Shown: piece after piece, positions 8,374 to 17,273 of the stretch | Layout of the letters: each line of letters opens with the position of its first letter | Position numbering within the stretch: the first letter of the stretch is position 1 | Assembly (NCBI RefSeq): GCF_036636695.1 | Contig: NZ_JAVWNW010000004.1 | DNA from: Anaerorhabdus sp036636695 | GTDB taxonomy: Bacteria; Bacillota_I; Bacilli_A; Erysipelotrichales; Erysipelotrichaceae | Length of the DNA: 64,000 bases | Reading direction: 5' to 3' (one strand) | Program-made: the position numbers and the translations under genes | Notes under the pieces: generated by a model | What the model saw: only the letters and a program-made list of their open reading frames with translations | Database searches by the model: none | What the model was told of the DNA's origin: nothing

Positions 8374-9867
8374 ATGCAAGTAAAATTTAATTGGAAGAAA
8401 TTTTGCCGACATTTTCTATCAATACTATTATTATTTTTGGCAGTATTAATGATTAGAAGTACAGATTGGGCAATCAATACATTTAATTCACTCGATTTTT
8501 CGGAAATTGTATATCATTTGAAAGTTCCTATTGAGGGAACAAGTAGTACGATATTACTTAGCTTTTTTACGGATTCATTTTTGTATTCAATCGTTGTGAC
8601 AGGATTACTATATTTTATTATTTCTTATTTTTGTTTGCGTTATAAAGAAAATAAATTATTTAAAGTTGTTGTGGGTAAACAAATATTATTAGCCATTTGT
8701 GCATTTATCATATTTGGGTGTGTAGCACTTGTTAGAGTTAATGCATTAGATTATGTAGTTGCGATTACCACACAATCAACATTTATTGAAGAAAATTACG
8801 TTGATGGTAGAGATGTTGAAATTAAATTTCCTGATCAAAAAAGAAATTTAATTTATATATTCTTAGAATCAATGGAGGCAACCTATACTTCAACTGAAAT
8901 GGGTGGATATATGGAAGATAACTTATTACCAAATCTTACTGCCTATGCCGAAGAAGGAGTTAATTTTTCTAATACAAAACAATTTGGAGGATTATATAGT
9001 CCTCAAAATACAACGTGGACAATTGCAGCAATGGTTGCACAAACAACAGGATTACCTTTGAGTGTTCCAATTGATTCTAATCGCTATTATGGCGAAAAAC
9101 CATTTTTACCTGGGGCTTACTCAATTGGTGATATTCTTGAACGTGAAGGATACAATCAAGAACTATTAATTGGCTCTAAAGCAGAGTTTGGTGCAAGAAA
9201 TTTATTATTTACACAACATGGTGATTATAAAATTAATGATTATCATGCAGCAATTGAAGATGGTAGATTACCAAGTGGATATTTTGAATGGTGGGGATAT
9301 GAAGATTCAAAACTATTCGATTATGCAAAAGAAGAGTTATTGGCTTTAGCGTCACAACCGGAGCCATTCAACTTAACAATGTTGACTGCAAATACTCATT
9401 TCCAAGATGGATATTTAGAAGAAGCTTGTGCAGTTGATTATGATGATCCTTATTACAATGTACTAGCTTGTTCTGATCAACAAGTTTATGAGTTTGTCGA
9501 ATGGATAAAACAACAAGATTTCTATGAAAATACAACGATTGTAATTGTTGGAGATCATCTAACAATGAATAAGAAGACATTTGATCATGTTGATAAATCA
9601 GATCGAACAGTATTTAATTTATTTATTAATAGTGTAGTAGAACCACATAGAACTAATATGAGAACTGCAACTACATTAGATATGTTTCCTTCTACATTAG
9701 CGAGTATGGGTGTAGAAATCGAAGGAGATCGCTTGGGATTAGGTGTTAATTTATTCTCTAACCGTCGAACTCTTGCGGAAAAATTTGGTTTAAAATATTT
9801 AAATGAAGAGCTTTCACATTTCTCAACATTTTATAATGATAATTTGTTATCGATAGAAGAAGAATAA
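8374..9867 (+). CDS. LTA synthase/OpgB-like phosphoglycerol transferase
   Basis: Membrane-bound alkaline-phosphatase-superfamily enzyme with an extracellular sulfatase-like domain; relatives move glycerol phosphate onto teichoic acids or glucans. Three to four membrane helices fill residues 1-135. The extracellular domain starts near IYIFLESMEATYTS (first metal ligand Glu). The nucleophile Thr should lie in QNTTWTIAAM (residues 211-220), which resembles the OpgB/MdoB motif more than LtaS. GDH at 393-395 supplies later metal ligands. At 497 aa it is shorter than LtaS (about 650), with fewer membrane helices. The substrate (lipoteichoic acid or another glycolipid) is inferred. Confidence 0.78.
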   Translation: MQVKFNWKKFCRHFLSILLLFLAVLMIRSTDWAINTFNSLDFSEIVYHLKVPIEGTSSTILLSFFTDSFLYSIVVTGLLYFIISYFCLRYKENKLFKVVVGKQILLAICAFIIFGCVALVRVNALDYVVAITTQSTFIEENYVDGRDVEIKFPDQKRNLIYIFLESMEATYTSTEMGGYMEDNLLPNLTAYAEEGVNFSNTKQFGGLYSPQNTTWTIAAMVAQTTGLPLSVPIDSNRYYGEKPFLPGAYSIGDILEREGYNQELLIGSKAEFGARNLLFTQHGDYKINDYHAAIEDGRLPSGYFEWWGYEDSKLFDYAKEELLALASQPEPFNLTMLTANTHFQDGYLEEACAVDYDDPYYNVLACSDQQVYEFVEWIKQQDFYENTTIVIVGDHLTMNKKTFDHVDKSDRTVFNLFINSVVEPHRTNMRTATTLDMFPSTLASMGVEIEGDRLGLGVNLFSNRRTLAEKFGLKYLNEELSHFSTFYNDNLLSIEEE

Positions 9868-9895
9868 ACAACACCAAAGGGTGTTGTTTATTTTT
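9867..9895 (+). terminator. Bidirectional terminator between LTA-like and GNAT genes
   Basis: AACAACACC (9867-9875) and GGTGTTGTT (9880-9888) pair around AAAG, followed by TTATTTTT. It lies between convergent genes and overlaps the GNAT stop codon. Confidence 0.75.
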
Positions 9896-10325
9896 GCATT
9901 TCATAATTAATTAGTAGTTGATTGTTAATAAAATTATCACGTTTGTTCAAAGTATGATATCCACGTTTTTCAAAAAAAGGTTTAGCAGTAATCGATGTAT
10001 GGACAAGTATAGGAAGTTGTGTTTGTCTTTCTAATAAGTCACAAAGTTTCGTCGCAACTCCTTGATGAACATAGTTGTGATGAATGTATAAATGATCCAG
10101 TATATTCTTTTGTATGTTTCCATAGCCAATAATTTTATTATCTTTTACGGCTACTAGAGTATAGGAATTAAGAAGACGTTCATTTAGACTGATTTCATTA
10201 GTACAGCTAATCCACGCTTCAATTTCAGCAGAAGAATAATCTGGGCTATTTGTTACTCTGATTGTATTTTGAAAGAGTTGAAATACTTCATAACTATCTG
10301 TTTGTTGGTAGGCTCTTATTATCAT
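9888..10325 (-). CDS. GNAT family N-acetyltransferase
   Basis: Acetyl-CoA-dependent acetyltransferase of about 145 aa. The GNAT core is visible: TLVAVKDNKIIGYGNIQ (beta-4), HLYIHHNYVHQGVATKLCDLLE (acetyl-CoA-binding motif A, with HQGVATK in place of the canonical RxxGxG/A) and AKPFFEKRGY near the end. The open frame extends to 10418, but the ATG at 10325 has GAGGT at good spacing and starts the conserved domain (MIIRAYQQTD). The substrate is unknown. Confidence 0.8.
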   Translation of the reverse strand: MIIRAYQQTDSYEVFQLFQNTIRVTNSPDYSSAEIEAWISCTNEISLNERLLNSYTLVAVKDNKIIGYGNIQKNILDHLYIHHNYVHQGVATKLCDLLERQTQLPILVHTSITAKPFFEKRGYHTLNKRDNFINNQLLINYEMQK

Positions 10326-10420
10326 GATTTTACCTCTATGTTTGAAAGTATAACATAGCCAAATTTCTAATACAAACAATGGTAAATAAGGTATAATAGG
10401 GCATAGATAGGAGACCAACT

Positions 10421-11146
10421 ATGATTATTCAGTCAACACAAAACGAGAAAATAAAAACATGGGCAAAACTTCATCATAAAAAGGGAAGAGATGAAGCTAA
10501 ACAATTTTTAGTTGAAGGTGAGCACTTAATACGTGAAGCAATCACACGTAATTGTTTAGAAGTACTTTTAATCGAAGAAGGTCTATGTAGTTCATTTGAA
10601 GGAAACACTATTGAATGTAGTCATGAAGTATTGAAAAAATTAAGTCAAAGTATATCAGGAACAACAATGATTGGTGTATGTAGAATGATTGAGACTGAGC
10701 CTGAAAATAGTAATCGAGTACTTTTATTGGATAATATCCAAGACCCTGGAAATTTAGGGACAATCATAAGAACGGCACATTCATTTAATTTTGATGCAAT
10801 TTATTGTTCTGAGGATTGTGTTGATTTATATAATGATAAAACAATTCGTTCTACACAAGGTGCTTTCTTTCATATACCAGTAATTCGAACTGACTTAGAA
10901 AATCAATTCAAATTATTAAAAGAAGATGATTTTACAATCATTGGGACTTCATTGAAAAGAGCAATTCCATTTGCCCAAAGTAAAGAAGAATCTAAAGTTG
11001 CTCTTTTGTTTGGAAATGAAGGGCAAGGCGTTCAAGATAAATACCTCGAACAAACAGATTATAATGTAAAAATAGAAATTAATGAATTTGATTCATTAAA
11101 TGTGGCAATAGCTGCTGGAATTTGTATGTATCGCTACAGAAAATAA
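10421..11146 (+). CDS. TrmH/SpoU-family 23S rRNA-type methyltransferase (YsgA-like)
   Basis: A second SPOUT 2'-O-methyltransferase, unrelated in detail to the one at 5825. It has the N-terminal ribosomal-L30e-like substrate domain (residues 1-95, containing FLVEGEHLIREA) and the SpoU knot: DNIQDPGNLGTIIRTA (motif 1), ALLFGNEGQGV (motif 2) and FDSLNVAIAAGICMY (motif 3). All key residues of active members are present. At 241 aa it matches B. subtilis YsgA. It starts right after the divergent GNAT promoter. Confidence 0.85.
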   Translation: MIIQSTQNEKIKTWAKLHHKKGRDEAKQFLVEGEHLIREAITRNCLEVLLIEEGLCSSFEGNTIECSHEVLKKLSQSISGTTMIGVCRMIETEPENSNRVLLLDNIQDPGNLGTIIRTAHSFNFDAIYCSEDCVDLYNDKTIRSTQGAFFHIPVIRTDLENQFKLLKEDDFTIIGTSLKRAIPFAQSKEESKVALLFGNEGQGVQDKYLEQTDYNVKIEINEFDSLNVAIAAGICMYRYRK

Positions 11147-11172
11147 AAGGTCCAAGAAATTGGGCTTTTTTG
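11146..11172 (+). terminator. Terminator after the SpoU gene
   Basis: AAGGTCCAA and TTGGGCTT form an imperfect hairpin (one bulged G, one G-U pair) ending in TTTTTT. Confidence 0.6.
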
Positions 11173-11200
11173 TTACTTACACGATTATTTATAAATGTAT

Positions 11201-11250
11201 TTGACAAATATCTAACTAAATGTATAATTTATATTAGATTTACATCTAAT
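11201..11250 (+). promoter_or_regulatory. MFS1 promoter with palindromic operator
   Basis: TTGACA (11201-11206) and TATAAT (11223-11228) are 16 nt apart. Just downstream lies the palindrome ATTAGATTTACATCTAAT (11233-11250; 7-bp arms, 4-nt centre), placed at the expected transcription start. It is a likely operator for the ArsR-type regulator encoded in the same operon, though it could also fold as a 5' hairpin in RNA. Confidence 0.7.
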
Positions 11251-11270
11251 AACTTTGTTAGGAGACTATA

Positions 11271-12545
11271 ATGGAGAATACAGGATACAAACATCTTTTA
11301 AAAAATAAAAATTTCTTAGCCTATTTATCTGCGAATGTAATTAATCGTTTTGGAGACTCATTGGATAGTATTGCGTTTACTTGGATTATTTATGCAATTA
11401 CTGGTAGTGCTTTTTGGTCTGCACTTATTTTTGGAATTAATCGTTTACCGACAATCTTCTTACAGCCGTTTTTAGGGGTGCTAGCCGATAAAATGAATAA
11501 AAGAGTTGTAATGATAGCTACAGACATTATTCGTGGTATATGTGTCTTATATATTGGTATTGGGGTTATGCAAGGATTTCTAAATGAATGGTCTCTCTTG
11601 GCTGCAACACTTATTATTTCTACAGCAGAAGCGTTTAGAATGCCGGCTGCTGCCTCAATGATTCCACAGCTTCTTGATATTCAAGACTATGAATATGGTG
11701 TAGCTTTGGATCAAGGACTGTCAGGTACAATAGAGTTAATAGGTATGCTTAGTGCAGGGTTTATTATTGGATTATTTGGAGTACAAACAGCAGTATTTAT
11801 TGATATGGCTACATTCTTCATTTGTGCATTTATTCTTCTCTTTGTAAAGCTCAAGCCGATTGAAAAGAAAGAAACACTCAATTTGAACTACTTTGAAAAC
11901 TTAAAAGCGGGATTTAGATTGGTTAAAACAAATCATTTAATTATGTACATGATTTTTCTTGCGGTTTTCTTAAATGCACTATCAACTCCCTTCAATTCTT
12001 TACAAGCACCTTTAGTGAGTGAGATATTGCATGCAAAAGAAATTATGTTGTCAGTCATAGGAATAAGTTTTGCGACAGGAGGAATATTTGGTTCTTTCTT
12101 ATTTCCTAAGATAAATGAACGTGTTCATAATGTTGTTATGGTGAAAGCAGGAGGATTATCTTTAGTCTTGATGTATTTGTGCCCGGTCTTAATTGGAAAT
12201 TTCATACAAAATGAATTAGTTCGCTATATCCTAGTATTCATTTATGGGGTAGGTGTAGGTGTTTGCGTTGCACTTATTAACACATTTATTGGGGTTATCA
12301 CGGTTAAATCAATAAAACCAGAATTCTTAGGAAGAGTAAAATCAATTTTAGGTGCATTAGCTGTTGCTTCTATGCCAATCGTATCATTTATAATAAGTGG
12401 ACTTGTCTTTGTCTTTTCAACCGAAGTAATCTTTGTAGCAACAGGATTATTAAGTTTAGTTTGTTACTTCACTATTTGTAGCAAAAAAACGTATAATAGA
12501 ATGGTAAAAGTAGAGGATATGCAGGATGAAGATGGAAATAATTGA
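11271..12545 (+). CDS. MFS efflux transporter, paralogue 1
   Basis: Twelve-helix major facilitator of the MFS_3/Mef-like drug efflux group. The N-terminus is very close to the proteins at 15915 and 20878, all sharing NVINRFGDSLDSIAFTWIIY (N or I at position 1) and a SALIFG(V/I)NRLPTI segment; the helix 2-3 loop (GVLADKMNKR) fits MFS motif A. Substrate is unknown; related Mef proteins export macrolides, and others peptides or siderophores. AGGAG precedes the ATG. Its last 20 bp overlap the start of the ArsR-type regulator, so the two are translationally coupled. Confidence 0.85.
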   Translation: MENTGYKHLLKNKNFLAYLSANVINRFGDSLDSIAFTWIIYAITGSAFWSALIFGINRLPTIFLQPFLGVLADKMNKRVVMIATDIIRGICVLYIGIGVMQGFLNEWSLLAATLIISTAEAFRMPAAASMIPQLLDIQDYEYGVALDQGLSGTIELIGMLSAGFIIGLFGVQTAVFIDMATFFICAFILLFVKLKPIEKKETLNLNYFENLKAGFRLVKTNHLIMYMIFLAVFLNALSTPFNSLQAPLVSEILHAKEIMLSVIGISFATGGIFGSFLFPKINERVHNVVMVKAGGLSLVLMYLCPVLIGNFIQNELVRYILVFIYGVGVGVCVALINTFIGVITVKSIKPEFLGRVKSILGALAVASMPIVSFIISGLVFVFSTEVIFVATGLLSLVCYFTICSKKTYNRMVKVEDMQDEDGNN

Positions 12546-13599
12546 TAAAATATCATATACCACAGAAGCTTCACTATTATGTGTAGGATATGTTAATGGT
12601 AAATCAAATAATGAAATAATTGATAAAATAATAAAAAAAGAAAAAAATCCATTAGCTAAACAGTATACCAAAACAATCCTTAAAATTATGAATGAAGTCA
12701 ATGAATTACAGAGTGCATATCATGACATCCTTGAAAAGTATTATCAAAAAATACCAGGATTAGAATGTACAATAATTGAATCACTTTTTATTGATTTATA
12801 TGAAAAGCGTTGTGATTCTTTAGAAGACTATGAAAAACGATTATCGAAGTTGAATCAAGAAGAAATAAATTATATTTTGATGAATAATTTAAATAATGAA
12901 ATCTTCTTAAAAGATATAAATGTAGTAACTACAAGTGAGTTATTTAAAGTAATTAGACAGCTTAATATTGAGGATAAAATGCAATTGTTACTTATTGATA
13001 TCGCTATAAACTGGCAAGAGCACTTGGAAGTATTAAAACCACTCTTTACAAAAATAGTAAAATTGCTAAAAAAATATACCAAAGAATTAAATGAAATTAA
13101 TCAATTTGGAATCACAAATATAAAAGCACAAAGTAATTTGTTGGCACAATTAGAGAATGCAGCTTCATTTCGCTTTGATGATATAACACAATATGAATTT
13201 GAAATAGGAACAATGATATTTCAACCTTTCTTTGTAACTATGAAAATATCAAATAATGAGAAACAAGTATTTCTAAATTATGGTGCATTATTTAATTTTG
13301 AATATGTTGCGATAAAAAAAGAATTAACGAAGGAAAACATTTTAGAGTTAACTAAAATATTAGCTGATCCAACGAAATTAGAAATATTGAAACTACTAGC
13401 AAAAGGTCGTGCATATGGAAAGGAAATCGTTGATGAAACTGGTTTAACACCTGCAACAATTTCACATCATATGCAAGCTTTAAATCATGCGAATTTCGTA
13501 AGTGTCCATTTGGAAATGAATAAAACATACTATCAAATAGAAAAAGATAATATTCTATTAGGGATTAACCGAATAAAGGATTATATTGAAGAACTTTAA
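12526..13599 (+). CDS. ArsR-type winged-helix regulator with large N-terminal domain
   Basis: Likely transcriptional repressor of the exporter. The C-terminal 80 residues are a clear ArsR/SmtB winged helix (LADPTKLEILKLLAKGRAYG, recognition segment TGLTPATISHHMQALNHANF). The N-terminal 270 residues, acidic and helical, have no motif I recognise; they probably sense a ligand or protein. Typical ArsR proteins are about 100 aa, so this belongs to the long, domain-extended type. GAGG at 12513-12516 sits within the MFS1 coding end. Base composition matches its neighbours. A terminator follows at once. Confidence 0.75.
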   Translation: MKMEIIDKISYTTEASLLCVGYVNGKSNNEIIDKIIKKEKNPLAKQYTKTILKIMNEVNELQSAYHDILEKYYQKIPGLECTIIESLFIDLYEKRCDSLEDYEKRLSKLNQEEINYILMNNLNNEIFLKDINVVTTSELFKVIRQLNIEDKMQLLLIDIAINWQEHLEVLKPLFTKIVKLLKKYTKELNEINQFGITNIKAQSNLLAQLENAASFRFDDITQYEFEIGTMIFQPFFVTMKISNNEKQVFLNYGALFNFEYVAIKKELTKENILELTKILADPTKLEILKLLAKGRAYGKEIVDETGLTPATISHHMQALNHANFVSVHLEMNKTYYQIEKDNILLGINRIKDYIEEL

Positions 13600-13618
13600 A
13601 GAGCGTAAGCTCTTTTTA
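13598..13618 (+). terminator. Terminator after MFS1-regulator operon
   Basis: AAAGAGC and GCTCTTT around a GTAA loop, followed by TTACTTT. Confidence 0.75.
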
Positions 13619-13651
13619 CTTTATTGGCATAAGAGTAATGGGGATTTAAAG

Positions 13652-13693
13652 TTGTAATTGTCAAAAAAACATGATATTATGATAAAAATTATC
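13652..13693 (+). promoter_or_regulatory. Promoter of membrane/HTH/lipoprotein operon
   Basis: TTGTAA (13652-13657) and TATTAT (13675-13680) are 17 nt apart. A palindrome GATAAAAATTATC follows at 13681-13693 and may bind a regulator, for example the small HTH protein of this operon. Confidence 0.5.
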
Positions 13694-13720
13694 GTAAAAC
13701 AATAATTTTAGGGGGCAAAT

Positions 13721-14671
13721 ATGAAATCTAAGGCACATCTCATCATTTTATTCATAGAAAGTATTTTATGTATTGTGATGGTATTTGGCCGTTTTTCAAT
13801 ACCAAATCCATTCGCAACAGTCATTTCTTTTCCGTTTGTACAAATTAGTGGATTACTTAGAGGTTTATCCTTATCAAGCACTTTTGGAAATATCATGGCA
13901 ATTATTCTTTATGTTTTATTATGCTTTAGTCCATGGCTATTATTTATTGGTAAAAGAAGAACCCGTGTATTGGAAGATCAGTTAATTATTATTTTACCTT
14001 TTGTTCTTTTGTATGCAATTTATCAAATGATTAATCCAAGTGCATTATTTTTATTTAATAATCTTGCGATGAATAATGCTATTTTAGGCTTATTGATTTA
14101 TTCCATAATTTTTAGTTATTTCATATTAAGAGCAGTTCGGAAGTTTTATACAAAGACTACGACAAAATTAATTGATTATTTATTAATTGTATTTGTAATT
14201 GTGAACGTTACTTTAGTGTTCCAAATAGTTTATCAAGGATTATTTGATGCATATCAAACATTCCAATCGATGCAAATCAATAATTCAGGGTATACAGAAC
14301 TTTTTAGAATTAATCTGTTATTTATAGCTGGACGCTTTATAATTTCTAATCTTCCATTATTTCTTAATGTTATTATTGTTTATTTTGGATGTGAAGTATT
14401 GATTCAATTAAAGGAAACAGGATATTCTAGCACAACTTTGTTGGGCGTGAATAAGTTGACAAACTTTTGTAAACAATCCCTTGTTCTTATTTTATTTACT
14501 AATGTTTTCTTTCAAATAATTCAACTGATATTTGCGAAGTCACTTTTTATAGTTAATTCCACATTTGATTTTCCTATCTTTTCAATTCTCTTTATCGCAA
14601 TTTGCATCTTAGTTACAAATTTGATTAATGAAAACAAAACATTAAAAGAAGAGAATGAGAGTTTTATATAG
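13721..14671 (+). CDS. Multi-pass membrane protein of unknown function
   Basis: A 316-aa protein with about eight hydrophobic segments (near residues 5-25, 58-78, 90-108, 115-140, 148-172, 200-225, 248-270, 285-303). I recognise no family. The C-terminus ends in a short charged helix (NENKTLKEENESFI). AGGGGGC precedes the ATG. It is followed 3 nt later by a Cro-type HTH gene; a membrane protein paired with a YozG-like HTH protein is a known arrangement (DUF2975 genes), and this could be a distant relative. Confidence 0.6.
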   Translation: MKSKAHLIILFIESILCIVMVFGRFSIPNPFATVISFPFVQISGLLRGLSLSSTFGNIMAIILYVLLCFSPWLLFIGKRRTRVLEDQLIIILPFVLLYAIYQMINPSALFLFNNLAMNNAILGLLIYSIIFSYFILRAVRKFYTKTTTKLIDYLLIVFVIVNVTLVFQIVYQGLFDAYQTFQSMQINNSGYTELFRINLLFIAGRFIISNLPLFLNVIIVYFGCEVLIQLKETGYSSTTLLGVNKLTNFCKQSLVLILFTNVFFQIIQLIFAKSLFIVNSTFDFPIFSILFIAICILVTNLINENKTLKEENESFI

Positions 14672-14674
14672 ATT

Positions 14675-14905
14675 ATGGCAATTTACATTCAACTAGAGGA
14701 AATCCTAAAAGCTAGAAATATGACCTCAAAAGAGTTATGTGGAAAGATTGGAATTACAGAAGCAAATCTTTCGATACTAAGAAGTAATAAAGCGAAAGGT
14801 GTACGATTTACAACAATCAATAAGATTTGTTATTACTTGAATTGTGAAGTAGGAGATATATTAAAATTCGATGGAATTTTGGAGGAACTAGATGAAGATG
14901 AGTAA
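14675..14905 (+). CDS. Cro/CI-type HTH regulator (YozG-like)
   Basis: A 76-aa protein consisting almost only of a helix-turn-helix domain: LEEILKARNMTSKELCGKIG, then ITEANLSILRSNKAKGVRFTTI and CYYLNCEVGDILKF. This length and the GDIL ending fit the small YozG/Cro family regulators that sit beside membrane-protein genes. It overlaps the following lipoprotein gene by 14 bp, so the three genes form one operon that it may autoregulate. Confidence 0.8.
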   Translation: MAIYIQLEEILKARNMTSKELCGKIGITEANLSILRSNKAKGVRFTTINKICYYLNCEVGDILKFDGILEELDEDE

Positions 14906-15800
14906 AATAGTAGTAAGTCTATTGTTGATGGTTGGTTTATGTGGATGCCAATTAGCAAAAGAGGTAGTTGTAACAGGTGAAGATGAATTAATTGGTGTTT
15001 TTATTACGATGGAAAGTTTAAATCTTCATGATTTTGAAGCAACATTAAATAATAAAGATGATATAAATAATGGCAAAAAATACGCATCACTAATAATGGA
15101 ACCATATATAAATGAAGCGGGGCAATCTAAAGAAATGCCTGCATATGTATTTGAGGATTTAGAAGGTATACCATTCTTCAATGCAGAGATTGAAGAAGAT
15201 GGAGAAACATATAGAAGTATGGCGGATTCAAACGGATACTTATCGAATTTGAAATTAGCGACGAATATAACGGATGATTCAAGAGAATATGTTTTAGAAG
15301 GCAAACTTTATTATAAAGTTGGAATACAAGATATGGTATTTTACGCTAATCCAGTTTATCAAGAATCAAATGGTAATGTGTATGTTGAACAAGCAGCTGG
15401 TCTTTCAATGATGGATTCAATGGAAGGACAATCAGGTTCCAATAAAATTGATGCATCAATGACATTAACTGAAAACAATAAAACAATTACTAATAAAACA
15501 AGTGTTACAGTTAGTTATGAATCAATGTTTGAACCAATTAAAACCTCAATAATTGAAATGAATAAAGAAAACGAAGTTGTATTGATTAGTGAATATAAGA
15601 ATAATATATTTCCAGATTCTCTAGACCTAAATAATGAAACTGAATATGTACTAGTAGAAACAACAAAACTTGATACTACTAATAAAGAGATAGTTACTCG
15701 GGAAATATTTTCTAAGAATGATGATTCAATCAATGTGTATGAACTTAAAGATAATGGACTAATCATTGTAAAAAATATAATAATGAATTTAATAAACTGA
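14892..15800 (+). CDS. Secreted lipoprotein of unknown function
   Basis: The N-terminus MKMSKIVVSLLLMVGLCGCQ is a lipoprotein signal with the lipobox LCGC, so it should be lipid-anchored outside the membrane. The remaining 280 residues are acidic with beta-rich, Thr/Asn-rich stretches and match no family I know. GGAGG at 14880-14884 sets the ATG at 14892. It is co-transcribed with the membrane protein and HTH gene upstream. It ends in TGA, after which the leader of MFS2 begins. Confidence 0.7.
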   Translation: MKMSKIVVSLLLMVGLCGCQLAKEVVVTGEDELIGVFITMESLNLHDFEATLNNKDDINNGKKYASLIMEPYINEAGQSKEMPAYVFEDLEGIPFFNAEIEEDGETYRSMADSNGYLSNLKLATNITDDSREYVLEGKLYYKVGIQDMVFYANPVYQESNGNVYVEQAAGLSMMDSMEGQSGSNKIDASMTLTENNKTITNKTSVTVSYESMFEPIKTSIIEMNKENEVVLISEYKNNIFPDSLDLNNETEYVLVETTKLDTTNKEIVTREIFSKNDDSINVYELKDNGLIIVKNIIMNLIN

Positions 15801-15822
15801 ATTAAATCTTATTTCTAAGTGT

Positions 15823-15900
15823 TTGAAACTGATAGTTGCGGCTATTCAACGTAAAGTTGGTAGTGGCAACTGTCCCGCTACCGGTATATTTGTTTCATGA
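15823..15900 (+). promoter_or_regulatory. Putative attenuator/leader of MFS2
   Basis: Four alternating complementary segments occur in a row: GTTG (15835), CAAC (15847), GTTG (15856), CAAC (15867). These can pair 1:2 and 3:4, or 2:3. An 8-bp hairpin GGTAGTGG/CCGCTACC (15859-15866 with 15875-15882) and an outer pair TGAAAC/GTTTCA (15824-15829, 15892-15897) complete it. A frame from TTG 15823 to TGA 15898 (25 codons) ends just at the MFS2 ribosome site. The layout resembles drug-inducible leader attenuators; the TTG start has no strong ribosome site. Confidence 0.45.
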
Positions 15901-15914
15901 AGGAGACAAGTGTT

Positions 15915-17216
15915 ATGGAAAAAAAGGGATATAAACACATATTAAAACAAAAGAGTTTCGTCGCATATGTATTTGCGAATGTAATTAATCGATTTGGAGA
16001 TTCACTAGATAGTATTGCATTTACATGGATTATTTATACAATTACTGGGAATGCGTTTTGGTCAGCATTAATATTTGGTGTTAATCGGTTACCGACAATT
16101 TTATTACAACCTTTTCTAGGAGTTCTTGTTGATAAAATGAATAAGAAAAAAGTACTTATTAGTACAGATATCATCCGTGGAATTTGCGTATTTTTTATTG
16201 GTTTAGGTCTTATCCAAGGATGGTTAAATGAGTGGCATCTATTATTTACAACGATATTGATTTCAACTGCCGAAGCTTTCAGAATGCCAGCTTCTGCATC
16301 AATGTTACCTCATTTACTAAATGAAGAAGATTATGAATATGGTGTTTCACTCAATCAAGGGTTGCTTGGAACAGTTGAATTAATAGGTCTTGCGAGTGCA
16401 GGATTTATCATTGGTTGGTTAGGTGTTGAAAGTGCAGTATTTATTGATATGGTTACATTCTTCTTATGTGCTGTTGTGTTATTATTTGTACGTTTAAAAC
16501 CAGTATTGAGAACAGAAGAAAGCAATCAAGATAGTTACTTTCAAGAACTTAAAAATGGTTTTCGATTTGTAAAAAACAATAAATTGATTTGGTATATTTT
16601 GATGTTAGCTGTCTTTATGAATGGAATTTTCACACCATTCAATGCACTACAAGCACCATTAATTAGTGAGATATTGAAATCAGGCGAGGCAATGTTATCA
16701 ATTGTTGGAATGAGTATTACTATTGGAGGTATTTTTGGATCATTTGTGTATCCTAAAGTAAAAGATCATCTTTCGGAATTTTTACTTATAAAGGTGGGAG
16801 CTATTTCATTAATTCTAATGTATGTAGCACCTCTTATGATAGGACAATTTATTCAAGGTGAGTTATTAAAATATAGTGCAGTATTAATTACTGGGATTGT
16901 TTGTGGTATATTAATTGCGTTATTGAATACCTATGTTGGTGTTTTAACAGTACAAATTGTCAAGCCAGAATATTTAGGAAGAATCAATTCGATTCTATAT
17001 GCAATATCAGCTGCAGCTATGCCTTTTGTATCATTTATTGTCAGTGGTGTTGTTGTATATATTGGAACAAAAAATGTCTTCATTGGATGTGCCGCTTTGG
17101 CGATTCTATTCTATTTTACAGTTTGTAGTAAAAAAGTTTATAACAGTATGGTTGTGAATGGTCGCAAAAAAATAGAAGCGATAAATGAAGAAGTAATAAA
17201 TGTTCAAAAAGGATAA
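15915..17216 (+). CDS. MFS efflux transporter, paralogue 2
   Basis: Close paralogue of MFS1 and MFS3: the first 60 residues are nearly identical, and the C-terminal KPEYLGRINSI segment is also shared. Twelve membrane helices, MFS_3/Mef-like. I chose ATG 15915 with AAGGAG at 15899-15904; the in-frame ATG at 15897 overlaps that ribosome site and would add six residues. Its 5' leader carries alternating stems unlike those of the other two copies. A strong terminator follows. Substrate unknown. Confidence 0.85.
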   Translation: MEKKGYKHILKQKSFVAYVFANVINRFGDSLDSIAFTWIIYTITGNAFWSALIFGVNRLPTILLQPFLGVLVDKMNKKKVLISTDIIRGICVFFIGLGLIQGWLNEWHLLFTTILISTAEAFRMPASASMLPHLLNEEDYEYGVSLNQGLLGTVELIGLASAGFIIGWLGVESAVFIDMVTFFLCAVVLLFVRLKPVLRTEESNQDSYFQELKNGFRFVKNNKLIWYILMLAVFMNGIFTPFNALQAPLISEILKSGEAMLSIVGMSITIGGIFGSFVYPKVKDHLSEFLLIKVGAISLILMYVAPLMIGQFIQGELLKYSAVLITGIVCGILIALLNTYVGVLTVQIVKPEYLGRINSILYAISAAAMPFVSFIVSGVVVYIGTKNVFIGCAALAILFYFTVCSKKVYNSMVVNGRKKIEAINEEVINVQKG

Positions 17217-17235
17217 ATCAAGAATCATTTCATGT

Positions 17236-17266
17236 AAAAGGGATAGTCATTTGACTATCCCTTTTT
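17236..17266 (+). terminator. Bidirectional terminator between MFS2 and alkylsulfatase
   Basis: AAAAGGGATAGTCA and TGACTATCCCTTTTT form a nearly perfect 13-bp stem; it serves both convergent genes. Confidence 0.85.
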
Positions 17267-17273
17267 GATTATT

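Noticed and set aside
15823..15900. Guanidine, fluoride or preQ1 riboswitch ahead of MFS2
   Set aside because: The conserved cores of these classes as I know them are not present; the alternating pairs fit an attenuator better.
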